Below are positions 55,745 to 64,000 of a DNA stretch of 64,000 nucleotides, one piece after another (position 1 is the first letter of the stretch; each line of letters starts with the position of its first letter). The notes under the pieces are model-generated. The model saw only the letters and a list, made by a program, of their open reading frames with translations, was not told the origin of the DNA and ran no database searches. Source of the DNA: Alitta virens (lineage: Eukaryota > Annelida > Polychaeta > Phyllodocida > Nereididae); NCBI GenBank assembly GCA_932294295.1, contig OW028576.1:24559227-24623226 (forward strand), written 5' to 3'. The position numbers and the translations under genes are program-made.

Positions 55745-57456
55745 TAAACATGGACATTTAACTGGGGACTTTAAAAGCAAGAAGAGGAGCTCCATTACGG
55801 TCTATACAACCTTTGTTTGATGACGCATTTATACCATAATGTCAATGAGTGTATTGATGAGGTCACAAATGTTTTAAGGACGGGTACTTTGCTCCACTTG
55901 TTGTTTCTAAAGTATCACATTGACTCACATAATTTTAAATGTGTTTATCCTATCCTTTTAAGAGGACCCTGATTGACAATAATAAAAAAAAAAACTCTAT
56001 AAACAATAATATAAAGATGACAATGCTCTCAATTTCTGTAAAATCATTAAATTTGTTGCGGCAGTATGTGCAAAATAATTGTAAATATACATAAATTATA
56101 TGCAAATAGTTATACCGATATCATATAATATAAATCCATATGAAAAGATAGTAAAACCAATAACACTATGTATACATTTAACTTTGATGTGCCTCATTGT
56201 GTGGAATGTACAATGAAAATTATCACGCATGATAATCATTTTGGTATTAGTATTATCATTGATATGTAAATATTTGAACCATGAAAATGTAAGAATTAAT
56301 TTTATGACTCTAAGTTTAGAAGTAATGTATATAGGCCTCGTATATTGCCAGAACTCAAGTATTTGGTTTGCAAATATCTTTAAATCTAACCATAATCATT
56401 GCTAATATGGTTGACAATTTTCAAAGACAGACAGAACTTTGTATTTGTATATATCATGGACATGTATTATCCCATGTTATTTTAGCTACAGTTTGTAATA
56501 AATATAATACACTGAGATAAAACACTTTGTTGTTGTTTAGTTTTTTATTATACTTACCATTTTAGGTTTGAACATTTACAGGTGACCACTTTATTGATGC
56601 AGGCATCTCACCATTACTGACACTCACTTGTTCACACTCTGATTGCCCAGCAAGTAATATTACACCGATGCCACATTCTCTACAACAGGCCATGGTTAAG
56701 AGAATAAGGTCTTTGCCTTTGGATGAAAATGTACCAGGCGTAGAGGAACTGAGAAAATCTGTAATTTTTAGTGCTCCAATCCTCCCAGACATAAAATGAC
56801 ATGTGGCTTGAGGTAGTGATAAGAGTTGTAAAAGGTTCAACCTGAATTTGAACAGGCTTGCCAAAACTGTAAATGCACAAAATCAGATCAATTAATTTGT
56901 GAGGTTGACAGTACTAATGCCAAACACTTATCATTGACAATTACATTAACAGGCATTGTACAAAGTGAGTTGTGAAAAGTAATACAGAACTATAACTGAG
57001 TTCTCTGTTCAAATGCAATTACAAATTATTGTCTTAATAATTACAAATTGCTGTCATTATAATTACAAATTGTTGTCATTATAATTACAAATTCTAGTTA
57101 TTATAATTACAAATTCTAGTCATTATTATTATAACCTTGTTGGCATTTCTCTAGTTCTGTGATATCATTATTTTTGTCTCAATTACTGTATAATCAGTAG
57201 TTGTATTTCTGTAATCATATCCATTACAGAATTTGTGCAAGTAATTTACACATTTATACATGAATGTTTGTCTAAAAAACATATGTCTACTTTTTTTTCA
57301 TCTTTTCTATAAAATATTGCAGAAAATGAATTAAGTTTGCATTTTATGTTATTATTAGTATATTAACTTAGATCAGAATGTGACCATCCAATGTTTTGGT
57401 TAGATCAAGTAACACAGTGGTAATACATTTTAATAGGATTTTATTGTTTTGTTTCA
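55745..57456. other. Spacer between TLR-C and TLR-D
   Basis: No convincing gene. A 100-codon open frame on the minus strand (56,562-56,864) has moderately protein-like composition but no recognised domain and no good splice context. A tandem repeat lies at 57,013-57,128. The segment ends with TTTTGTTTCAG (57,447-57,457), an acceptor in the 5' untranslated region of TLR-D. Confidence 0.5.
57013..57128. repeat. 22-bp tandem repeat upstream of TLR-D
   Basis: Five units of the type AATTACAAATTGTTGTCATTAT.. (22 bp) with substitutions. Confidence 0.85.
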
Positions 57457-57471
57457 GTTTTCAGATTCATT

Positions 57472-60165
57472 ATGGCTCTTGTATGTCTCCTTGCTTTCCT
57501 GCCTGACGTGACAATGACACCAGTTCCAGTTCTTGCAACCAATTGTCTTCAAGATGGTGCCACTCTTGACTGTCGCCACCGCCAGCTATCTTCAGTTCCA
57601 AAAATACCTCCAGAGGTCACCAAAGTCTTGTTAGATAATAACAACATTGATGGGATACAGAATTACGAATTTGCTGGAGCTACACAACTCAAAGTTATTA
57701 GTCTCTCATACAACAGAATATCATCATTACCTGTCAATGCTTTCCAAGGATTGACCAATTTGAGATTCCTGCATCTTGGTCACAATAATATGTGTCTAGG
57801 TGATGATGCATATCCACCTGGTGTTTTTCATCATTTGAAGTCATTGGAAACATTGAACATGGCTAGCAATGATTGTGAAAATCGCATCATACAGAAGTAT
57901 CCTAGAGGTGCTTTTAAGGATTTGAAAAATTTACAAGCAATTGCAATAACTGGTTTGCCTGCAAATCAAAACTCACTTGATGGTTTTGAGTACATGAGCA
58001 AATTGAAAACACTTATGTTTGTGGGAACTGGTAGTTCAATGGGTTCCCTGCCATGTAATTATTTCTCACCACTTCTAAACATTACCTTAAAAAGGCTTTC
58101 ACTTAGAAATGCAGGACTAACAGGAATGTGCCAAACTGTTTTAAGGCAACTACAATCGCTGTCATACTTGAATATAGCCTGCAATGCATATTTCGAATAT
58201 GTGTCTCTCTTACCGGTTCTTTTTAACATGGTAAAGCCATCACTGAAGACTCTGTCAATGGATATGATTGGGTATCGTGGTGCAGAAGTAGGGGATTATT
58301 ATTACTATGGTTTGGCCCACTCTAATTTGAATAATCTGAAAAGAATTTCAATGAGACAAATCGGTAATGTATTCTTCAACACAGACACCATAAAAACCCT
58401 GGCAAATGCAGAAGTAATTGTTCTTGGCCACTCATTTATTCAGTTTGATGACAGCGAGCCACATGTGCCTGAAAGAGTTGAAGCAATATTTAATAACAGC
58501 AAATTAGTCACCATCGCTCTGCCATATTTCAAGGATCAAAAATACCCATTACAAACATTTGAGAAGGAAATGTGTGAACCAGATGAAATAGACTTAGAAG
58601 ATCATCTTTACTTCCCAATGAATGATCAATACACTCCTAAATTTCCTGTAGGAGCAGGTTTGGACAATATGAAAAAGAGTGAAGATAATAAATCTCCTTT
58701 AAATGGCAATGGCACCTCTCACAATTTGCTGACTCCATACAATTTGAGGCAAAGAGAAAAGACATTATTGAAAATACCTCCTTCATATCCAAGGGACACA
58801 TTTGATAAGTTGCTGTTCAAATATTTGCCACCATCTGTTAAGTCTCTATACTTGGATAACTGCCAACCAACTGTAATACAAAGTTTGTTCAACCTCGACA
58901 TAAATCAATTGAATAATGTTCAGTATCTCAATCTATCAACGATGTCTTCTGCACCTGAAATGGACTTGTTTGAAAATTTGAAGAAGTTTCAAAACTTGGC
59001 TCTCTTTGAAGCAAAATTGTGCCAGATTTCTTCCATAGAAACAATTTTTCCACCGTTGCCCAATCTTGTTGCCATTAATCTTGATAACAACTCGGTCGCC
59101 AGTTTGGTAAACCCTTTCCAGAATATACCCAGAGTGGAAAGAATATCATTGCAAGGCAACAGGATTTCTACTATGGGTGAAGAAGCTTTTTCTAACCTCA
59201 CAAAGCTGAGGAAGATATTACTGGCTCACAATTCCATTTCATCCACATATCTGAATGTTGCAGATGCAAGTTCCTTGCAAGAAGTTGATATCAGTTGGAA
59301 CAAGGTTCCTTATTTGAGTGAGAGATTCATCAAGGAATTAAACAAGCATCATTCACTTGTTTTGAATGTAAAAAGTGACCAAATGACCTGTGATTGTAAT
59401 GCTCTACCATTCATCAAATGGGTTCAAGCAACCAACATTACTATAGTTGACAAAGATTCACTTACGTGTGAGTACCGACACAATTCAACAAGGATTCTTA
59501 ACATAAACATAGATCATCTGCGAGTATCTTGCTACAAGTGGTTAATGCCCTTGTGCATTGCTCTTGGTACAGTCTTTGTGATTGGTCTAATAATGGCAAT
59601 TGCATACAAAAACAAATGGACACTGTTTCTCAAATATTACTTAGCTAAAAGACGATGGAGGATCTATTCAAAACGCATCAAATCAAATTTGGGTTTATTA
59701 AGTTACAACATGTTGGCCGAATTAGAAAACACTTATGAGTATGATGCATTTATGGCACATGATAATGATGATTATGAATGGGTCAGTAGAGAATTCTGTG
59801 AAAAAGTTGAGGAAACATGGGGGAGAAAACTTTGTATTGCAAAGCGAGACTGTCTTCCTGGAGAACCAGTTTTCAAAACTATAGTGGATGCCATTGATCA
59901 AAGCAAACTGGTCATCTGCTTATTAACACCTGGCTTTGCAAAAAGTAACTGGTGTGATTTTGAGCTGAAATTAGCTCTGGACCGAGGCAAGAGTACAGTG
60001 ATATTCATTTTAAAAGATCACATACCTTGGGATCAATCAACAAAATTGATTCGTCAAATAATTTACAGCAGACAAGAAAACTCTAATTTTCTTGAGCATA
60101 CCCAAGATGCTCAAGGACAAGAACTGTTTTGGAATCAGCTACGTGAGAGACTGACGCAAAACTAA
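57472..60165 (+). CDS. Toll-like receptor D, canonical
   Basis: Single open exon of 897 codons with an ATG at 57,472, 15 bases after a splice acceptor. Signal peptide (ALVCLLAFLPDVTM), LRR N-cap (NCLQDGATLDCRHRQLSSVP), multiple LRRs (VLLDNNNIDGI, ISLSYNRISSLP, NALFQGL-type), LRR C-cap (MTCDCNALPFIKW, residues about 637-690), transmembrane helix (LCIALGTVFVIGLIMAIAY, about 693-713) with basic flank, and TIR domain (about 753-895). Box 1 YDAFMAHD, box 2 RDCLPG and box 3 FW are all standard, so signalling through a TIR adaptor is likely. It is a distant paralogue of TLR-A/B, not part of the recent duplication. Confidence 0.95.
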   Translation: MALVCLLAFLPDVTMTPVPVLATNCLQDGATLDCRHRQLSSVPKIPPEVTKVLLDNNNIDGIQNYEFAGATQLKVISLSYNRISSLPVNAFQGLTNLRFLHLGHNNMCLGDDAYPPGVFHHLKSLETLNMASNDCENRIIQKYPRGAFKDLKNLQAIAITGLPANQNSLDGFEYMSKLKTLMFVGTGSSMGSLPCNYFSPLLNITLKRLSLRNAGLTGMCQTVLRQLQSLSYLNIACNAYFEYVSLLPVLFNMVKPSLKTLSMDMIGYRGAEVGDYYYYGLAHSNLNNLKRISMRQIGNVFFNTDTIKTLANAEVIVLGHSFIQFDDSEPHVPERVEAIFNNSKLVTIALPYFKDQKYPLQTFEKEMCEPDEIDLEDHLYFPMNDQYTPKFPVGAGLDNMKKSEDNKSPLNGNGTSHNLLTPYNLRQREKTLLKIPPSYPRDTFDKLLFKYLPPSVKSLYLDNCQPTVIQSLFNLDINQLNNVQYLNLSTMSSAPEMDLFENLKKFQNLALFEAKLCQISSIETIFPPLPNLVAINLDNNSVASLVNPFQNIPRVERISLQGNRISTMGEEAFSNLTKLRKILLAHNSISSTYLNVADASSLQEVDISWNKVPYLSERFIKELNKHHSLVLNVKSDQMTCDCNALPFIKWVQATNITIVDKDSLTCEYRHNSTRILNINIDHLRVSCYKWLMPLCIALGTVFVIGLIMAIAYKNKWTLFLKYYLAKRRWRIYSKRIKSNLGLLSYNMLAELENTYEYDAFMAHDNDDYEWVSREFCEKVEETWGRKLCIAKRDCLPGEPVFKTIVDAIDQSKLVICLLTPGFAKSNWCDFELKLALDRGKSTVIFILKDHIPWDQSTKLIRQIIYSRQENSNFLEHTQDAQGQELFWNQLRERLTQN

Positions 60166-60660
60166 GTAATCATTGGTAATAATTTTTGTCTGCCGTTTAT
60201 TTTGTTATAGAATAAAAACAGCTCAATGGATTTACCTCAAATTTTCAGAGAATACTCACAACATCTGCCAAATATAAAATAAATATGAATAACAAGTGTA
60301 TAATTATTGATTATATACCTCTGAGAGCAAAAGAAAATTATAATTTGGTAGTATTAATGTAATTATAATCAATCTCTATTTGTTGATCAAGATTTGTGGC
60401 TAAAACAACTAAAATATTAATTTTGATCATTGAACAAAATTAAATGCTTCAAATAGAGATAATGTTGTTCCCTCTACCAAGTACTGAAGAACACTTAGAA
60501 TGGCATGCACGGATTTGTAAGACAAGTGCGAATGTTGCCTGATGCCAGTGCTGAATGTGCTTTGTAAGTAAAAAAAAAATGTTTCCCCTATATATTTGAT
60601 TTGGTATCTATATTTACACATATTAAATTTTTTGTATTATCAATTTTGAATGTGAGAAAT
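60166..60660. other. 3' region of TLR-D and spacer
   Basis: No gene. AATAAA at 60,211 is the likely polyadenylation signal of TLR-D; a second AATAAA is at 60,280. Confidence 0.5.
60211..60216 (+). promoter_or_regulatory. Polyadenylation signal of TLR-D
   Basis: AATAAA 46 bases after the stop codon. Confidence 0.5.
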
Positions 60661-60801
60661 AAAGTCAATGAGGTTGTGCCGTGCCAAAGTTCCCCCCAGG
60701 CGTCGCCACTAGCGATCCTACTAAAGCAGTGTTTGTTTACATGGCCAACTGACCCAGTTAAATAGAAAAGCTCTCGTTTCGTTCTGCTCTGATTATCAAG
60801 T

Positions 60802-62790
60802 ATGCCTCAGTGTTCTGTTCTGTTGTGCACTAACCAAGGAGGACACAGGTTTCCCAAGGCTAGACCACAAGTTTTGAGAGACTGGCTCATCAAAATTAAG
60901 CGTGATAGGCCTGATAAACAAGGTACAATTTGGGTGCCTGGACCAGCTGCTGTTGTGTGCAGGAGTCATTTCACAGAAGATAGTTATGTGCAGACAAGTT
61001 ATCATGGTAAGTGTGAATAAATTATGTAATGTTCTAACTAGTTTAGGAGATTGAGGGCACATACCTGTTGTGTTATTATTACAATTCATGTAATTTGTAT
61101 TACACATTGTGTATTGTACACACCACAGCAGTAAGAGAATCTCAGAGATATTAAGTACATACCTGTACATGCACCTGTTGACAGTTATGCACAGCAGTAA
61201 TGTTTTAAATTTTTGAGTAAACAAGACACCTGCTACCCAGATGTTCTGATGCTTTTAAGAATATCAGCCACTTTAATTGTTTTGACAACAGCACTTTGGA
61301 TTATTCCATTACATTTCATAGTGGATTGTCAGTATTGTAGGCTTTTTTCATAGATATAGCTTAATAATACGTATCATGATACATATCGTATTGGTTTTAC
61401 TGTATCGTGATATGTATCATATCGTCATAAAGATAAAGGTGTACAGCCCTATTTTAAATGTATTAATTTTTTCACAGCGAACACAAGTCAATGACATATG
61501 TATGTTCACTTTTAATTTGACAGGTCTGGTCCCTGCTAAGCAACAGTTGAAGCAGAATGCTGTGCCCACTATATTTGCATGGAGCAAAAATGACAGCCTG
61601 GAACTAAGCAGAAGAAACTTGAGAGCCTTGAAGAGGCAAGTTGCTGCTGACGAGAAAGAAGCAGAGGCACGGCTGGCTGTGGAAAGCATAAGTCATGAGG
61701 AATTGATCACCATGGAAGAAATACATCCAGGTGCGTTTCTGTACTTTCATCATCTATTCTGTATTTATTATTTTGATAGAGTAAATAATACTCTGTAATC
61801 ATTCTATAATATGGTTATTTTACCTTGCAGATGAGGATAACACAGACGCAGTTCCTGTGAATGTTACGTCAACCACCAGCACACAAACTATCACATCACC
61901 TGTCCAGCTTTACTCTGCAAAACAATTTTCGGATGACCAGTTGCATTACTTCACCGGCCTGGAGTCATATAGAAAGTTTTGCCTTGTATTAGATACCCTT
62001 GGTCCTGCAGCACTCGAGCTAAATTACTTATACGGACCTCCACCTGCACTGTCTGTGGAAGACCGATTCCTCCTGACATTGGTCAAATTACGACTCCACT
62101 CAGCAAATGCAGAACTGAGCATTCAGTTTGATATACCTGAGAAGCAGGTTAGCAATGTGTTCATCACAAGAATTAATTTTATGTATGTGCAGTGGGAAGA
62201 GATAAACTGGTTGCCTTCAAGGGAACTGGTTCACTATTTTGCTCCAAGTGGATTCAGCGAGAAATTCCCCAACACTAGAGTGATTATAGATGGTACGGAA
62301 TGCCCAATTAAGAAACCAAAGCAACCAGTGGCCCAGCAAGCGACTTTTTCCACCTACAAAAATCGCAACACAGTCAAAGTTTTAGTAGGTATCACTCCTG
62401 CAGGACTTGTGTCCTATGTTTCACCAGCCTACGGTGGATCCACAAGTGACAGACAGATTTGCGAACGATCTGGTCTGGTGTGATCCGCTTGATGAAATTA
62501 TGGCGGATAAAGGTTTTAATGTCGAGGACCTTTTCTTGCCATACCAAGTCCGCCTGAACATTCCGACTTTTGTTAAGAAAAGGAACAGACTCGCTGCGGA
62601 AGACGTCAAGAAGGACCGCAAGATAGCCAGCAAGAGAGTACATGTGGAGCGGATTATCGGACTGGCCAAAACGTACAAGATTCTAACTCAGCCAATGAGT
62701 CACATAGAGTCTTCCCTTGCATCAAGAATTATCAAAGTTGTATTTGTTCTCTGCAATTTTAGAAAATGGATCGTACCTGATGATGCCTGA
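60802..62790 (+). CDS. THAP-DDE transposase of an ISL2EU-like element, frameshifted
   Basis: Exon 1 (60,802-61,012) encodes a THAP zinc finger: CSVLLCTNQGG, FPKA, WVPGPAAVVCRSHF. GT-AG introns at 61,013-61,523 and about 61,732-61,830 keep the frame into exon 2 (AVPTIFAWSKNDS plus a coiled-coil-like helix) and exon 3. Exon 3 has a helix-turn-helix-like region (LVKLRLHSANAELSIQFDIP) and a DDE_4 catalytic domain: D in VIIDGTECPI, D in IMADKGF, E in HVERIIGLAK. The frame changes near 62,478-62,484, in a GT-rich spot, between YGGSTSDRQICERSGLV and the rest. All three catalytic residues are encoded, but not in one frame. The start ATG is in good position for THAP proteins. Confidence 0.85.
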
Positions 62791-63312
62791 TGATAAGAAA
62801 CATTACTTTTTTTATGACACTCTAGAGTTTATTTTCCTCCAAATGACAACAAGATATGTAATACACAATTTAAAAAAACATGTACGACAATATCTAATAG
62901 ACCTTTAACGACTTCAATGGAGCACTTTCAAAAAAGTCGTCATGCTCTGAGCATAAATCAGATGACATACAATGACTGCAAAGTAGACTAGTAGTTAAAT
63001 CTGATGAGATACAATGAGTACAAAGTAGAAGTACAAACTGACTAGCATTTTTGCTAATAAGTGAGATAAATCTGACATTATGCGATACAATGACTACAAA
63101 AGGAGTAGTTGGCTAGTAAAATATGAAATGTATTGGGTAGACAAGTTTTCTATGTCACATCATAACATGTATTTTTGAATTCACATTGTAAAATATTATG
63201 TGTCTTAACAGGCACATAAAAAAATGATTTTGTAACAATAATAAAGTACTTATCAAACTGAACGTTGGACGGAATTTCCTTCATTTAAATTTAAGTTTAT
63301 TGTTTTTAACCA
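62791..63312. other. Spacer between transposase and nuclease genes
   Basis: No gene. ATACAATGACTACAAAGTAG-like phrases recur three times (62,970-63,100), a short diverged tandem repeat. Confidence 0.5.
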
Positions 63313-63990
63313 TTACACAAAGTATCTATCATATGATTTAAATACAAACTTGCTTATAAGAGCTGATCTAAAGTATTGTTTGTAGAATGACTCCAAGTTC
63401 TTGACCATGGAAGTAATAAACTGGTCATCTCTGGCGATTTCAATGATTTTGAAGTCCACTAAGGTAAACACAATGAACAGGCATCTGGAGTAGTTGGTAC
63501 ACATGAGTTGTCCTTGTACTTGATAGTAATACTGATGGTCATGGCATAGCGTCATACCTTCGTCACCAAACTTTACATAAGGTACATTGGTTGGATTAAT
63601 CATCTTGTCATTGGCGGTAAAGGAACATTTCACCTCCAGGATGGTATTACTGTCTACCAGTCGGTCAGGAGAAGCCGCCAACCATGGATTTGTGGAATCC
63701 ACAAAAAGCCCACATTCAACAGTTTTGTGTCCAGTGATGCGCTCAAATGCCTCCACGGCAACCCTTTCATATTTAATGCCATGAGAAGTTGCCCTTGATG
63801 AAAAATGCTTTTTGTGTATGAAACTTCTGGCCAAAGCATGAAAGTTGGTTGCAGATGTAGCTTTGCAGATGCGGCCAAAATTGGATGATGTAAGCCGATG
63901 TTGTCGTTGCAGCATCCACTCCTTATTTTGTACTTGACCGAGTGTATTTTCTTCGATGCGAGTTTTTTCCTCCTTGGTAATTGATTCCAG
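63313..63990 (-). CDS. YqaJ-type nuclease of the ISL2EU-like element, partial
   Basis: Last exon of a leftward gene. A splice acceptor (TTTTTTTCAG on the minus strand) at 63,991-64,000 precedes it, so upstream exons are outside the window. Lambda-exonuclease/YqaJ-like fold: RLTSSNFGRICKA, GIKYERVAVEAFE, catalytic D in AASPDRLVD, E-x-K in ILEVKC, then YYYQVQGQLMC. These match the family's D...ExK...Q motifs. About 225 codons in this exon, open to the stop at 63,313. ISL2EU elements are known to carry such a nuclease; its exact job in transposition is not established. Confidence 0.85.
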   Translation of the reverse strand: MESITKEEKTRIEENTLGQVQNKEWMLQRQHRLTSSNFGRICKATSATNFHALARSFIHKKHFSSRATSHGIKYERVAVEAFERITGHKTVECGLFVDSTNPWLAASPDRLVDSNTILEVKCSFTANDKMINPTNVPYVKFGDEGMTLCHDHQYYYQVQGQLMCTNYSRCLFIVFTLVDFKIIEIARDDQFITSMVKNLESFYKQYFRSALISKFVFKSYDRYFV

Positions 63991-64000
63991 CTGAAAAAAA

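Larger units (their letters stand above)
60660..64000. mobile_element. ISL2EU-like DNA transposon, running off the window
   Basis: Two divergent-family genes typical of ISL2EU/IS4EU elements lie together: a THAP-DDE transposase (plus) and a YqaJ-type nuclease (minus), converging on about 62,790-63,313. The left end was not located precisely; AT-rich DNA changes to GC-richer DNA near 60,680. The right end is outside the window, so inverted repeats cannot be checked. Confidence 0.7.

Noticed and set aside
56562..56864. 100-codon minus-strand open frame
   Set aside because: Some protein-like composition but no recognised domain, no partner exon and no conserved copy; left as part of the spacer.
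1..64000. CRISPR arrays, bacterial operons or prophage
   Set aside because: The tandem repeats have no spacer structure, genes carry spliceosomal introns, and the virus-like element is a eukaryotic Polinton.

Overview
The window looks like nuclear DNA of an invertebrate animal, probably marine. It is AT-rich with GT-AG introns, long gene-poor stretches, Toll-like receptor (TLR) genes in tandem, several tRNA-derived SINE copies, LINE/CR1-like fragments, a Ty3-type solo LTR, a Tc1 remnant, a THAP/DDE element with a YqaJ nuclease, and one almost complete Maverick/Polinton. I cannot name the species. No rRNA, free-standing tRNA gene or CRISPR array was seen.

Layout. (1) 1-9,018: duplication block A with TLR-A (349-4,046), whose coding sequence is split by a 1.1 kb insertion, then non-coding DNA with SINEs. 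(2) 9,019-14,690: gene-free DNA with SINE-like and inverted-repeat elements. (3) About 14,690-17,898 and 40,042-45,648: duplication block B with intact TLR-B (15,225-17,845). It is split in its 3' untranslated region by (4) a 22.1 kb Polinton at 17,899-40,035 with terminal inverted repeats and a 6-bp target duplication ATTAAG; the unoccupied site is visible in TLR-A and TLR-C. (5) 45,649-53,000: graveyard of LINE, LTR, Tc1 and nested non-autonomous elements. (6) 53,045-55,744: block C, with a minisatellite, 3 longer tandem units and TLR-C, a pseudogene that lost all its leucine-rich repeats. (7) 57,472-60,165: TLR-D, a complete canonical TLR. (8) About 60,660-64,000: an ISL2EU-like transposon with a THAP-DDE transposase and a YqaJ nuclease on opposite strands.

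Polinton. The left arm is transcribed rightwards: an orphan gene, a protein-primed family B DNA polymerase, and two related secreted/membrane glycoproteins with a short cysteine-rich domain resembling an LRR N-cap. The right arm is transcribed leftwards: a tandem PC4-like protein, a basic protein, a small helical protein, the packaging ATPase, the double-jelly-roll major capsid protein, an orphan gene, the single-jelly-roll minor capsid (penton) protein, a chromodomain integrase, a two-helix membrane protein, a second tandem PC4-like protein and another orphan. The arms converge on a cluster of short GC-rich hairpins. The polymerase, ATPase, one glycoprotein and both PC4-like genes carry in-frame stops or frameshifts, while the capsid genes and integrase are open. 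I read it as a recently inserted but now decaying virus-like element. The most novel features are the two tandem PC4-like proteins (candidate single-strand DNA-binding proteins), the LRR-cap-like glycoprotein pair, and the mosaic history of the TLR copies around the insertion.
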